NCBI RefSeq assembly: GCF_004117875.1
Contig: NZ_RAHW01000004.1
Location: 186,001-250,000 of the forward strand
From: Geomonas oryzae
GTDB taxonomy: Bacteria; Desulfobacterota; Desulfuromonadia; Geobacterales; Geobacteraceae
DNA length: 64,000 nucleotides
Reading direction: 5' to 3'
In this document: in pieces, positions 55,924-64,000 of the stretch
How positions within the stretch are numbered: the first letter of the stretch is position 1
Layout: each line of letters starts with the position of its first letter
Made by a program: the position numbers and the translations under genes
Notes under the pieces: model-generated
Told to the model about the DNA's origin: nothing
The model's input: the letters and a program-made list of their open reading frames with translations, nothing else
The model's database searches: none

Positions 55924-56884
55924 ACCCGAGGGTGCTGACCTCCTCTTGGAGCGCCACCCCGAGCTTTACCCGTACCCCCGCCTTGACCAGCCAGGCGAGC
56001 TCCATCATGTCGGCCGCGGTGGCACCTCCCGTGTTGACCAGGTAGTTGGCGTGCCGGTGGCTCACCGCCGCCCCCCCGACCCGCAGGTTGCGCACCCCGG
56101 CCCGCTCGATGAGCCACCCGGCGGGAATGCGGCATTCCCGGCAGCGCACCCCCTGGTCCGCCTCGAAGCTCCGGATCAGTTCGGCGTCCTGCACCACGGG
56201 GTTCATGAAGAAGGAGCCGGCGCTCCGGTCGCAGGAGAGCTGTTTCGCCTCGCGCTTGGCGATGGTCTCTTCGATGCGCCCCTTGATCTCGGCAGGGGGC
56301 GCCGGAGAGAGGGTGAGCGTCGCCCCCATCACGGCAAGCCACGGGTCGCGCTTGAAGAGGCTGTCCCGGTAGGCGAAGGTGCACTCCTCGCGCGCCATGG
56401 TGATCATGTCCAGGGTCGCCGTGTCGAGCACCGAGACCGCAGTCACCACGTCGCCGATGACGCCGCCGTAGGCGCCGGCGTTGCCGCGTACCGCGCCACC
56501 CACCGTGCCGGGTATCCCCGCCAGCGGTTCGAGTCCCGAGAGCCCCCACTGCGCCGAGTCGAGCACGAGGCGGTTCAGGTCATACCCCGCCTCGACCGAA
56601 ACGGTCGCGCCGTCGACGGAAACCGCATCCATGACAAGCCGCACCACGAGCCCCTCGAAGCCGTCGTCGCTCACGAGAAGGTTGCTGCCGCCGCCGAGGA
56701 AGCAGAAGGGAAGCGCCTGGTCCTGGGCGAAACGCAGGGCCTGGCGCACCTGTTGAACGGTGCGGGCACGGGCGAAATAGCGCGCCGGCCCGCCGATTTG
56801 GAAGGTGGTGAAGGGGGCGAGGAGGACATCCTCCTCGATGATGACGCCGTCTTGGCGGTTCGTTTTCTGGCTGGGCATAGGCAA
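55913..56884 (-). CDS. murB: UDP-N-acetylenolpyruvoylglucosamine reductase, orphan
   Basis: FAD enzyme that completes UDP-MurNAc formation in peptidoglycan synthesis. It is 323 residues of the type with [14 protein letters not shown] at the start, [15 protein letters not shown] (FAD binding), [35 protein letters not shown] with the catalytic Ser, and the C-terminal Glu in [10 protein letters not shown]. It is not in a murC/ftsQ cell-wall cluster; genes of this group normally carry murB in that cluster, so this may be a second copy. The 3' end overlaps the hybrid-kinase gene by 11 bases and the MCP gene is upstream on the same strand. Confidence 0.92.
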   Translation of the reverse strand: MPMPSQKTNRQDGVIIEEDVLLAPFTTFQIGGPARYFARARTVQQVRQALRFAQDQALPFCFLGGGSNLLVSDDGFEGLVVRLVMDAVSVDGATVSVEAGYDLNRLVLDSAQWGLSGLEPLAGIPGTVGGAVRGNAGAYGGVIGDVVTAVSVLDTATLDMITMAREECTFAYRDSLFKRDPWLAVMGATLTLSPAPPAEIKGRIEETIAKREAKQLSCDRSAGSFFMNPVVQDAELIRSFEADQGVRCRECRIPAGWLIERAGVRNLRVGGAAVSHRHANYLVNTGGATAADMMELAWLVKAGVRVKLGVALQEEVSTLGFTR

Positions 56885-56934
56885 TAGGATACACGAATCG
56901 CCCCGGATGCCAAAGCATCGTATGCTGGACCGCG

Positions 56935-58629
56935 CTAGATCCTGAAGCGCTGCACCATCTCCTGCATCTCCACCGAGAGCCGCGAGAGCTGGTTCGAGGC
57001 GGCGGAAATCTCCTCGGCGCCGCGGGCGCTCTCCTGGACGGTTTCGGAGATCCGGTGGATGTTGTCGGTGATCTCGTGCGTCGTCGCGGTCTGCTCTTCC
57101 GCCGCGGTGACGATCTGGCTGATCTGTCCCGCCACCTCCTCGATCTGGGAGAGGATCTCCTCGAGCGCCTCGCCGGAACGGGCCGCCTCGCCGGTGCCGC
57201 GCTCCACCTCCTGCACCCCATCCTCCATGGCCTGTACCGCCTGCCTCGTCTCCTGCTGGATCGATTTGATCATGTTGCCGATCTCGCGGGTCGCCTTGGT
57301 GGTCCGCTCCGCGAGCGCCCGCACCTCGTCCGCTACCACCGCGAACCCGCGCCCCTGTTCGCCGGCGCGCGCCGCCTCGATGGCCGCGTTCAGGGCGAGC
57401 AGGTTGGTCTGGTCGGCGATGTCCTCGATGGTGGCGACGATCTCGCCGATCTGGTCGCTGCGGGTGCCGAGCTGTTCCACGACCCCCGCGGACTGGCGCA
57501 CGTGCTCCGCGATCCGGTTCATCCCCTGGACCGTCTCCCTCACGATGGCGGCGCCGCTTTGCGCCGAGCCGCTGGCGCGCCCGGAGCTCCCGGCGGCCAG
57601 CTGGCAGTTCTTGGCGATCTCGTTGCTGGTGCAGGACATCTCTTCGCTCGCCACCGCCACGGTCCCGGCCTGGTGCACCACCTCGCTCGCGCCGTCGGCG
57701 GTGCGGCGGGCGTTTTCGTTCAGTTCCCCGGCCGCGGCAGAGACGTCGAGCGCGCTGCGGTTCACCTTGGTCATCACGTCCCTGAGCCCTTCCACCATGC
57801 GGCGCATCGCCTCGTAGATGCCGGTCTTCCCCGGCTCGAGGCGGACGGTGAGGTCTCCCGCGGCCACCTGTTCGGCGATCGAGGCGAGCTCCTCGGGTTC
57901 GGTGCCGATGTGGCTTAAAAGCTGGCGCACCACGAGTATCGCGACGATGCAGATCCCCGCCAGGAGCACCACGGTGAGCACGATCACGATGAAGACGTCC
58001 TTTAGGATCAGCTCCTTGTTGGTCTGGGCCTCCTTGGCGACCCGGGCGTCCAGGTCGTCGACGTAGGTGCCGGTGCCGACCACCCAGTCGAAGGGCTTGA
58101 AGTAGAGCGAGTAGCCCCGTTTGGCGATGGGGGTGTCGCTCCCCGGACGGGGGAAGTGGTAATCGGTGAAGCCCCCCTCGGACTGCATGCCGTTCTTTAT
58201 GATCTCGCGGATCAGGTATTTCCCCTTCGCGTCCTGCGCGTTCATCCTGTTCTTCCCTTCCGCGGGCTTGCCCAGGAGGACGACGTTGGTGCCGTCGGAG
58301 GTGTCGGCCCAGAAGTAGCCGTCCTTGCCGAACTTGAGGCCGCGCAAAAGATCCGCCCCCTGCTTCTTCGCATCATCGAGGGTGATCTCTCCTTTGGAGG
58401 CGCGGTCGCTTACGGCCTGCAGCAGGCTGACCGCGGTCTGCACCTCGGACTTAAGGAGCGCGTCGGAAGAGGAATAAAGGACGTCGTGGTAGGTCGCGTT
58501 GAAACGGTTGTTTGAGTCATAAAACTGCTTCATTACGGTGAGACCGGTGGGGGCCCCGAGGACGCCGCAACTAACGAGCACCAGTAAAAGCAGTTTGATT
58601 CGAAATGACAGTCTGTTTTTCCGTTCCAT
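56935..58629 (-). CDS. Methyl-accepting chemotaxis protein with Cache sensor
   Basis: A 564-residue chemoreceptor. Helix one (about 10-32) and helix two (about 205-230) enclose a single Cache-type periplasmic sensor of the sCache_2 class ([32 protein letters not shown] and [18 protein letters not shown]-like, here [20 protein letters not shown]), which commonly binds small carboxylates. A HAMP domain and the signalling hairpin with [43 protein letters not shown] follow. No CheW-binding pentapeptide tail for CheR is visible at the end (QRFRI). A sigma-28 promoter lies about 50 bases upstream, so it is expressed with flagellar genes. Confidence 0.94.
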   Translation of the reverse strand: MERKNRLSFRIKLLLLVLVSCGVLGAPTGLTVMKQFYDSNNRFNATYHDVLYSSSDALLKSEVQTAVSLLQAVSDRASKGEITLDDAKKQGADLLRGLKFGKDGYFWADTSDGTNVVLLGKPAEGKNRMNAQDAKGKYLIREIIKNGMQSEGGFTDYHFPRPGSDTPIAKRGYSLYFKPFDWVVGTGTYVDDLDARVAKEAQTNKELILKDVFIVIVLTVVLLAGICIVAILVVRQLLSHIGTEPEELASIAEQVAAGDLTVRLEPGKTGIYEAMRRMVEGLRDVMTKVNRSALDVSAAAGELNENARRTADGASEVVHQAGTVAVASEEMSCTSNEIAKNCQLAAGSSGRASGSAQSGAAIVRETVQGMNRIAEHVRQSAGVVEQLGTRSDQIGEIVATIEDIADQTNLLALNAAIEAARAGEQGRGFAVVADEVRALAERTTKATREIGNMIKSIQQETRQAVQAMEDGVQEVERGTGEAARSGEALEEILSQIEEVAGQISQIVTAAEEQTATTHEITDNIHRISETVQESARGAEEISAASNQLSRLSVEMQEMVQRFRI

Positions 58630-58678
58630 GAGTTTTTCCTTATGTTGATGGACGTCTTTGTCGCAGTCTCACCCAATC

Positions 58679-58705
58679 GTATCGGCAACACGTCACGGTA
58701 ATTTA
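58679..58705 (-). promoter_or_regulatory. Sigma-28 (FliA) promoter of chemoreceptor gene
   Basis: On the minus strand TAAA, 15 bases and GCCGATAC match the flagellar sigma-28 consensus TAAA-N15-GCCGATAA at 11 of 12 positions. It is 50 bases before the MCP start codon. Confidence 0.8.
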
Positions 58706-58719
58706 GGGTTTTTTGCCTT

Positions 58720-59003
58720 TAAAAGTACGCAAAACCTGATGCTTAAAGTCTGTAGGGGAGGCTTGATTGAGAGTGGTGGGGGAGGTGTCGGGAAAATAGT
58801 GCTCAAGTAGCGGAAGGGGACGGCGATAAGCGACAGGTGTTGACGCATATGGATGCCGGGGCACAGAAGTGCGCCAGGCCCGGCTTTGCGCCGGGTAGAA
58901 GGCGCCAGAAGGCGGTCCGGCAGAATTCCCTGAAGGAATGTGCGCAGTGCGGCCGATACCCACGTTGCACCGGGGGTACCCCAGCGGGTACCCCCATTTT
59001 TTT
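58720..59003 (+). other. GC-rich structured gap with plus-strand terminator
   Basis: No convincing protein gene is present. Several stems can be drawn: CCCGGC/GCCGGG inside GCGCC/GGCGC (about 58879-58912), ATTCC/GGAAT (58923-58937) and a final GGGGGTACC/GGTACCCCC stem followed by ATTTTTTT (58971-59002), which is an intrinsic terminator for the plus strand although both flanking genes are on the minus strand. This fits a small plus-strand RNA, but no promoter was found with confidence. Confidence 0.4.
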
Positions 59004-59008
59004 CCATC

Positions 59009-60250
59009 TCAGTAAAGCAGGTAGGGGCGGCGCCGCTCCAGGAAGGCCTCCACCCCGGGGGTCCAGAGAAGCTCGACCTGTTGTGCCGACAGCCCCGCCA
59101 CGAGCGCCTTGCGCAGCTCGGCCGATCCCGCCATGTCGTCAAAGCCGACCCGGAAGAACGCGGCGCGCGCCTTCTCCGGGAGCGCCTCCTGGAGCGCCTT
59201 CAGGACGGCGACACCCGTCTCGACCGGGAGGAGCTTCCGGTAATCGGTGATGCTTATGCTCACCCCGGCCACCTCGCGGTCCCGGTACTTGGGCGCGCTT
59301 GAGATGCCGGGGAGCCGGACCGGCGTGAACAGCACCGGGGTAAAGTGCAGCCCGGGGAGCTGCAGTTCGTTCAGACGCTTAGCGAGCGCGTTCGCGTCGA
59401 TGCCGGGCCACCCCGCGAGCCTGAAAGGCGTGCCGCTGCCGCGCCCTTCCGAGGCGCCGGTCCCCTCCAAAAGTCCCGTCCCCGGGTAGAGCAGCACCGA
59501 CTCGAGCGCGGCCAGGTTGGGGCTCGTTGCCACCCAGGCGAGGGCGGTGTCGGGCCAGCGCATGCCGCGCTCCCACCCCTGCATGCGCACCACGGATAGC
59601 TCGAGCCGGGCAAGCCCCGGCAGCATCGCTTCCCCCTTGATCATCCCCGCAAGCTCGCCTACCGTCATGCCGTGCGCGAGCGGAATGGGATAGAGCGAGG
59701 TGAAGCTCCCCGGAATCTTGTCGCGCACGAAGCCCGCCACGTAGTCCCCGCCCAGCGGGTTTGGTCGGTCGAGCACCATGAAAGGGATGCCCGCCTGCGC
59801 CGCCGCCTCCATGGCGAGCCCCATGGTGGAAATGTAGGTGTAAAAGCGCACGCCGGCGTCCTGGATGTCGAAGACGATGAGGTCGATCCCCTTCAGGTCC
59901 TCCGGACGCGGCTTCTTCGTTACGCCGTACAGGCTTTTCACCGGGATGGTCGCGCTGTCGTCGTCTGAGAGCTTCACGCCGTCTTCGGCGTTCCCCTTGA
60001 GGCCGTGTTCGGGGGTGAAGATGAGCGCCGGATGCACCCCTTTTTGCCGCATCAACTCGATGATGTGGGTGCCGCCTACCACCGCCGACTGGTTGGTGAC
60101 CAGGGCGAAGCGCTTCCCCTGCAGAGGGAGGAAATTCTGCTCGCTCAGTACCTCGGCTCCGGTCTTCACCGTGCCGGCCGGGGAAGGTATGGGAAAGGAA
60201 AGGATCAGTACGAGGATCACTGCCACAACGGAAGGTACTGCTCGATACAC
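59009..60250 (-). CDS. Exo-beta-N-acetylmuramidase NamZ-like (DUF1343)
   Basis: A 413-residue exported protein with a signal peptide (residues 1-25, ending SPAG). It belongs to DUF1343, which B. subtilis NamZ and Tannerella forsythia studies identify as exo-N-acetylmuramidases (GH171) working on peptidoglycan fragments. Signature regions: LVTNQSAVVGGTHI, FTPEHGLKGNAEDG, LKGIDLIVFDIQDAGVRFYTYISTMG, LDRPNPLGGDYVAG, LPIPLAHGMT-like (LYPIPLAHGMTVGE) and YPGTGLLEGTGASEGRGSGTPF. The GTG start is set by AAGGCGG before it. It may recover MurNAc from cell-wall turnover. Confidence 0.86.
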   Translation of the reverse strand: MYRAVPSVVAVILVLILSFPIPSPAGTVKTGAEVLSEQNFLPLQGKRFALVTNQSAVVGGTHIIELMRQKGVHPALIFTPEHGLKGNAEDGVKLSDDDSATIPVKSLYGVTKKPRPEDLKGIDLIVFDIQDAGVRFYTYISTMGLAMEAAAQAGIPFMVLDRPNPLGGDYVAGFVRDKIPGSFTSLYPIPLAHGMTVGELAGMIKGEAMLPGLARLELSVVRMQGWERGMRWPDTALAWVATSPNLAALESVLLYPGTGLLEGTGASEGRGSGTPFRLAGWPGIDANALAKRLNELQLPGLHFTPVLFTPVRLPGISSAPKYRDREVAGVSISITDYRKLLPVETGVAVLKALQEALPEKARAAFFRVGFDDMAGSAELRKALVAGLSAQQVELLWTPGVEAFLERRRPYLLY

Positions 60251-60409
60251 GTTCTACCGCCTTGAGGTTTTGATGATACGAGAGCTTACCGTAAACCGCA
60301 CCGTAAGGGCAAGCCCCGTCCGGCCTGACGACAACGTGGATGCGAGGAGAGGCATAGGCATCGCCCCGATCCTGTGTTGCCTTTCATCAAAAAGGCATTA
60401 AAATAAGTC

Positions 60410-60438
60410 TTGTCATATGTGAATGTTTGGAATAGATT
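60410..60438 (+). promoter_or_regulatory. Sigma-70-like promoter of cytochrome operon
   Basis: TTGTCA, a 17-base spacer and TAGATT, about 60 bases before the first cytochrome start. Confidence 0.5.
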
Positions 60439-60499
60439 GAACACATTTGCTGATGATAATGATGTCTTCCCGTTGTCCGGGATGACTGGGGGGAGTGCC

Positions 60500-61300
60500 A
60501 TGCGAAGACTGTTTCTTGCCTGTCTGATCCTTTTATGCTGCGCCGGCGTCCTTTGGGGCGCGGGGATGAAGAAGAAAAAGCCGCTGCCTCAGGACTTCGG
60601 GAGCGTCACCATCAACAACTATTCGCAGCAGGCCGGGATGCCGCCGGTGGTGTTCGACCACTGGGTGCACAGAAAGAACTACACCTGCCGCCTCTGCCAT
60701 GTCGACATAGGCTTCGGCATGACCGCCAATTCCACCCAGATCCACGCCGCCGACAACGGCAAAGGGTTTTTCTGCGGTGCCTGCCACAACGGCTCCTCCA
60801 CCTTCAACAAGACCAAGATCTTCGCCTCCTGCGCCACCACCTATAACCGCGAGGAGTACAAGCGCTGCGTGAAGTGCCATGCCCTGGAGAAGGACCCGGT
60901 CCGGGAGGAGGCGTTCTACCGCTTCCAGGACAGGATGCCGCGCGAGACCTTCGGTAACGGCATCAACTGGGAAAAGGCCGAGGAGATGGGGCAGATCAAA
61001 TTGGTGGACACTCTCGAAGGGGTCTCCCTGAAGAAGGGGACCATGAAGGTGCAGAAGGATTTCACCCTGAAGGGAAAAGTCGAGGGGATGCCCGACATCA
61101 TCTTCTCCCACGCAAAGCACACGGTCTGGAACGGCTGCGAGGTCTGCCACCCCGACATCTTCGTCGGCATCAGGAAAGGGGCGACCAAGTACTCCATGAT
61201 CGACCTGTTCGACGGCAAGTACTGCGGCGTATGCCACGACAAGGTCGCCTTCCCGCAGAGCGACTGCAAGCGCTGCCATGCGAAGCCGGTTGCGGGGTGA
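60500..61300 (+). CDS. Hexaheme C7-type periplasmic cytochrome
   Basis: A 266-residue exported cytochrome with a signal peptide (MRRLFLACLILLCCAGVLWGAG) and six CXXCH motifs: CRLCH, CGACH, CVKCH, CEVCH, CGVCH and CKRCH. The arrangement, two sets of three with matching FDHWVHRKNYTCRLCH and FSHAKHTVWNGCEVCH, shows two triheme C7-like domains in tandem. GGGGGAG precedes the ATG. It is the first gene of a three-gene transcript with a small periplasmic protein and a second hexaheme cytochrome. The pair is probably part of electron transfer across the periplasm, with the partner unknown. Confidence 0.9.
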   Translation: MRRLFLACLILLCCAGVLWGAGMKKKKPLPQDFGSVTINNYSQQAGMPPVVFDHWVHRKNYTCRLCHVDIGFGMTANSTQIHAADNGKGFFCGACHNGSSTFNKTKIFASCATTYNREEYKRCVKCHALEKDPVREEAFYRFQDRMPRETFGNGINWEKAEEMGQIKLVDTLEGVSLKKGTMKVQKDFTLKGKVEGMPDIIFSHAKHTVWNGCEVCHPDIFVGIRKGATKYSMIDLFDGKYCGVCHDKVAFPQSDCKRCHAKPVAG

Positions 61301-61303
61301 GCC

Positions 61304-61603
61304 ATGACCGCTAACTGGAAGAAAGCGACTGCAGCGTTCGTCCTCGCCCTCGCCCTGGTGCAGCCGGCAGCGGCGGAGGAATCCTGGCGCACCGATTTCG
61401 AGGCCGCCTGCTCTAAGACGGACCAGGCGATGACCATGTCGGTTAAGGAACTGCGCGACCTCCTGGCGAAGTGCGAGGCGCTGCAAAAGGTCATCGAGGT
61501 GCAGGAGGAGTCGGTAAGAAAGGTGTACCTGAAGCGGCTCGCACTTTGCCGCAACCTTTACGCCTACATGCTGGAGTACAAGCAAAGCGGCCAGGCCCAA
61601 TAG
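61304..61603 (+). CDS. Small periplasmic helical protein
   Basis: A 99-residue exported protein with a signal peptide (MTANWKKATAAFVLALALVQPAAA). The mature part is mostly helical (ACSKTDQAMTMSVKELRDLLAKCEALQKVIEVQEESVRKVYLKRLALCRNLYAYMLEY) with three cysteines that might form a disulfide. It has no heme motif. It lies 3 bases after the first cytochrome and 22 bases before the second, so it probably acts with them, for example as a chaperone or subunit. No family is recognised. Confidence 0.8.
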   Translation: MTANWKKATAAFVLALALVQPAAAEESWRTDFEAACSKTDQAMTMSVKELRDLLAKCEALQKVIEVQEESVRKVYLKRLALCRNLYAYMLEYKQSGQAQ

Positions 61604-61625
61604 GGTGCGTCGGTCAGGAGGGGAG

Positions 61626-62453
61626 ATGAAACCGGGGGGCTTGCGGATGGTGACGAGGGTGTCGGTAACGGCGGCGGTGGGGTTCGCACTGGCGCTTGCA
61701 CTCTACGCGGGTGCCTCTGCCATGGACCGCGCCGAACTCGCCAAGGTCCTGCAGACCATCCCCCCGAACGGCCCCTTCGAGCGGTACGGCAACGTCACCA
61801 TGCGCAGCAGGGCGAAGGCGGCCGGGATGGCGCCGGTGGTCTTTCCCCATTGGGTGCACCGGGCGCGCTACACCTGCCGGGTCTGCCACATGGAGCTCAA
61901 CTTCGGCATGCGGCGCGGCGACACCGGGATCACCAGGGCCCAGTACACGAGCGGCAAGTTCTGCGGCGCCTGTCATGACGGCACCACCGCCTTCACCGTC
62001 CAGGCGGGCGCGAATGAGCAGTGCAAGCGGTGCCACATGGCGAACACGAAGGAGCTCAACAAGCGCTTCGCGGAGTTCGCGGAAGGGATGCCGCTGGCAA
62101 CCTTCGGCAACGGCATCGACTGGGCCACCGCCTACAACGAGGGGAACATCCGCCCGGTCAACTCGCTTGCCGGCCAGGTGACGCTCCCCTTTCCGGAGAA
62201 ACTGAAAAAACCCCTCAAACTCGGCACCACCTCGCCGCGCAGCGACGTGAGCTTCTCGCACCAGGACCACTACGCCGAACTCGACTGCTCCTCCTGCCAC
62301 CCCGACGTCTTCAACATCAAGGTCAAATCCACCACCGCCTTCACCATGGAAACCAACATCTACGGGAACTTCTGCGGTGTCTGCCACATGCTGGTCGCCT
62401 TCCCCATGAACGACTGCAGGCGCTGCCACAAGGGGATGAGCAACTCCTACTGA
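61626..62453 (+). CDS. Hexaheme C7-type periplasmic cytochrome, second copy
   Basis: A 275-residue exported cytochrome homologous to the protein at 60500: six CXXCH motifs (CRVCH, CGACH, CKRCH, CSSCH, CGVCH, CRRCH) and the same FPHWVHRARYTCRVCH / FSHQDHYAELDCSSCH spacing of two triheme units. The N-terminal segment (about 1-35) is a signal peptide (MVTRVSVTAAVGFALALALYAGASA). The ATG at 61626 follows AGGAGGGG closely; an internal ATG at 61647 would still keep the signal. Likely a duplicate of the first cytochrome gene within the operon. The stop overlaps the convergent peptidase gene by 7 bases. Confidence 0.9.
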   Translation: MKPGGLRMVTRVSVTAAVGFALALALYAGASAMDRAELAKVLQTIPPNGPFERYGNVTMRSRAKAAGMAPVVFPHWVHRARYTCRVCHMELNFGMRRGDTGITRAQYTSGKFCGACHDGTTAFTVQAGANEQCKRCHMANTKELNKRFAEFAEGMPLATFGNGIDWATAYNEGNIRPVNSLAGQVTLPFPEKLKKPLKLGTTSPRSDVSFSHQDHYAELDCSSCHPDVFNIKVKSTTAFTMETNIYGNFCGVCHMLVAFPMNDCRRCHKGMSNSY

Positions 62454-63664
62454 TCCCTTCTGCACCCGGCCCAGCAGGCCTGCCTGTCGAAGCCCACGAT
62501 GGTTCCCCTGTCCTCGACCCTAAGCGCTGCGTATCGGTCCATGCCGAGGCAAAGCGCCGCGTAGATGCGCGCTGCCGCCAGCACCTCGGGGAAGGGGACC
62601 TGTTCCTCCGGGGTGTGCGCGAGTTCCAGCGCCCCGGGCCCCAGGATGAGAGGACGGCACCCGGCGGCGTGGAAAAGGTTCCCGTCGGAATGGGAGCGGA
62701 AGGCGTCGAAGCGCAAGGTGAGGCCGAGGGTACGGTAGACCTCCTCGAGGATCCTTGCCGGGGCGTTGTCGGTGCCGAGGTTGTACCCGGCCGAGGCGAA
62801 GTCGAAGCTGACCGACAGGTCGAGCCCGGGGATGAACTGCCCGGCCCCGGCTACGGCGCGCCGGATCCCCTGTTCCACCGAGGCGGGGTCGCGCTCCGGC
62901 GGCAGGTGCAGGTCGATCCAGGTCTCGCAGCGGTCCGGCACCACGAACCCCTTCTGGGATGAGTGCATCTCGCGGACCGAGTAGACGATCTCGGAGGCGC
63001 CGCGCTTGAAAAGCGGGTCCTTGCCGAGGTGCAAAAGCACACGCAGCATGCTCTCCACGGCGTTGTGCCCGAGCTCGGGAAGCGAGGAGTGGCTCCGGAC
63101 CCCCCGGGTGACGAACCCCGCCTCGAGGTAGCCGAAGTGGGCGAAACAGGCGGAGAGGCTCGTCGGCTCCCCGATCACCGCCCAGGAAGGTCGGCAGCGC
63201 TTCAGGAAGGCGGCGCTGCCGTCGCCGTTTTCCTCCTCGCCGACCACCAGCAAAAGCCCGACGTTCGGGCGGCGGGCCGGCTTCAGCGCCTGGGCCATGG
63301 CGAACCAGGTCTCGAGCATCGCCGCACACCCACCCTTCATGTCGGCGCTCCCCAGACCACGCACGATGTCCCCTTCTTCGCGCGCGCCGAATTCCTCCAG
63401 GTCCCAGGCCGGGACCGTGTCCACATGACCCACCAGGTAGAGTTCCGGCTCGTCCTCCCCCATGGTCACACGCAGGTTGTAGCGCTCCTCCTCGACCTCC
63501 TGGCGCTCCACGGTGAAGCCGGCGCGTGAGAGGAGGTCCTCCAGGTAGAGCTGCACGTCCTCTTCCTTCCCGGAAGGGGAGTAGACGTCGAGCATGTCGG
63601 TGAGGGTCCCTTTGAGGCGGACCGGATCGATGGCGGCCATCACCTCGGCTAGGCGCCCGCTCAT
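62447..63664 (-). CDS. M20 family metallopeptidase (ArgE/DapE-like)
   Basis: A 405-residue di-zinc hydrolase. Ligand motifs are complete: VGHVDTVPAW (His, Asp), GLGSADMKGG (bridging Asp), VVGEEENGDGS (catalytic and ligand Glu), VIGEPTS (Glu/Asp position) and LELAHTPEEQVPF near the C-terminus (His). A lid domain lies between about 195 and 310. Relatives act in arginine or lysine synthesis or on small peptides; the substrate cannot be chosen from sequence. The ATG overlaps the upstream acetyltransferase stop as ATGA, which suggests the two may handle acetylated small molecules together. Confidence 0.92.
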   Translation of the reverse strand: MSGRLAEVMAAIDPVRLKGTLTDMLDVYSPSGKEEDVQLYLEDLLSRAGFTVERQEVEEERYNLRVTMGEDEPELYLVGHVDTVPAWDLEEFGAREEGDIVRGLGSADMKGGCAAMLETWFAMAQALKPARRPNVGLLLVVGEEENGDGSAAFLKRCRPSWAVIGEPTSLSACFAHFGYLEAGFVTRGVRSHSSLPELGHNAVESMLRVLLHLGKDPLFKRGASEIVYSVREMHSSQKGFVVPDRCETWIDLHLPPERDPASVEQGIRRAVAGAGQFIPGLDLSVSFDFASAGYNLGTDNAPARILEEVYRTLGLTLRFDAFRSHSDGNLFHAAGCRPLILGPGALELAHTPEEQVPFPEVLAAARIYAALCLGMDRYAALRVEDRGTIVGFDRQACWAGCRRDQ

Positions 63665-64000
63665 TGCTTCTTCACCGATCTTTTCTTGTGACGTTTGGAG
63701 AGGTTGAGGGTCATGTAGACGTGCTCCTGCACGTTGTCGAAGCCGTGCTTTTTGAAGAAGCGGATGGCGGCTTCGTTGTCGGCCGAGGTGTCGATGATGA
63801 TCATGCGCACCCCCTGCTCCTTGAAGCGCCTCTTCAGTTCCTTGAAAAGGCGCTCGCCTACGCGCAGCTTCTGGAGTTCGCGGCGCACGCCGAGCCACAC
63901 CAGGTAGCCGTACTTCCAGGGGGAGTTGTGCTTTTTCACCGTGGTCCCGAGGGCGAAGCCGACGATGCGCTCCTCGTGCTCGGCGACGATGCAGAGTTCG
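63661..64000 (-). CDS. GNAT family N-acetyltransferase, 5' partial
   Basis: The C-terminal 112 residues of an acetyltransferase whose start is beyond the right edge of the window. Visible are the beta strand LCIVAEHEERIVGFALGTTV, the acetyl-CoA-binding region RRELQKLRVGERLFKELKRRF (the R-x-x-G-x-A/G-type loop reads KLRVGERL), and the final IDTSADNEAAIRFFKKHGFDNVQEHVYMTL, typical of RimI-like GNAT proteins. The C-terminus is basic (SKRHKKRSVKKQ). It is translationally coupled to the M20 peptidase through an ATGA overlap. The substrate is unknown. Confidence 0.88.
   Translation of the reverse strand, partial: ELCIVAEHEERIVGFALGTTVKKHNSPWKYGYLVWLGVRRELQKLRVGERLFKELKRRFKEQGVRMIIIDTSADNEAAIRFFKKHGFDNVQEHVYMTLNLSKRHKKRSVKKQ

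Noticed and set aside
58720-59003. Known structural RNA such as 6S, SRP RNA, RNase P RNA or tmRNA
   Set aside because: None of the conserved cores of these RNAs could be found; only generic stems and a terminator are visible.

Overview
The window is a high-GC bacterial chromosome segment that most resembles the Geobacter/Geomonas/Citrifermentans group (Desulfuromonadota, Geobacterales). The basis is gene content and style: many multiheme c-type cytochromes, a NapC/NirT heptaheme inner-membrane cytochrome of the ImcH type, a cytochrome/FeS/NrfD quinol-oxidoreductase operon, a hydrogenase-related membrane complex without nickel ligands (Ehr type), a GEMM-Ib-like riboswitch, and many PAS/hybrid sensor kinases. 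No database search was possible, so the species is inference.

Layout. 1-5.8 kb: central carbon metabolism (sucC, cut by the window edge, sucD, a small ribbon-helix-helix protein, nifJ/PFOR), ended by a perfect hairpin and a patch of dispersed intergenic repeats. 6.1-12.7 kb: small secreted proteins, an M28 peptidase, a CHAD protein, a sigma-54 response regulator and a Sel1-repeat protein. 12.8-17 kb: a PAS histidine kinase, then a riboswitch with an overlapping terminator ahead of a PAS-GGDEF-EAL protein. 17-33.9 kb: housekeeping genes (tag, pyk, galE, yicC, gmk, rpoZ, rel, ridA, rpmB, metG, ricT, holB, tmk, rnc, a radical SAM gene, era). 34.2-49.2 kb: the energy-conversion island. 49.3-60.3 kb: two hybrid histidine kinases, a lipoprotein, a cold-shock protein, an orphan murB, a chemoreceptor behind a sigma-28-like promoter, and a NamZ-type muramidase. 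60.5-64 kb: two hexaheme C7-type cytochromes flanking a small periplasmic protein, an M20 peptidase and a GNAT acetyltransferase cut by the right edge.

The most notable part is 34.2-49.2 kb. A heptaheme NapC/NirT quinol dehydrogenase precedes an HTH-EIIA fusion regulator and a two-part gene set for an Ehr complex: one HyfB-like antiporter subunit at 36.6 kb, then a second HyfB paralogue with HyfC-, HyfE-, HyfF-, HyfG- and HyfI-like subunits at 41.8-49.2 kb. The large subunit has lost both cysteine pairs that bind the NiFe site in hydrogenases, while the small subunit keeps its FeS ligands and is fused to a two-cluster ferredoxin domain. Between the two HyfB paralogues, on the opposite strand, sits an operon for a tetraheme cytochrome, a Tat-exported FeS protein and a NrfD-like membrane subunit. 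Together these look like a quinone- and ion-gradient-linked electron-transfer module whose real substrate cannot be read from the sequence.

Regulation visible in the sequence includes a likely 3',3'-cGAMP (GEMM-Ib) riboswitch at about 15.0 kb, a sigma-28 promoter at 58.7 kb, a sigma-54-like promoter at 9.65 kb, several sigma-70-like promoters and several clear intrinsic terminators. I see no tRNA, rRNA, CRISPR array, prophage or intact insertion sequence. The mobile-like material is limited to short inverted-repeat elements between genes.
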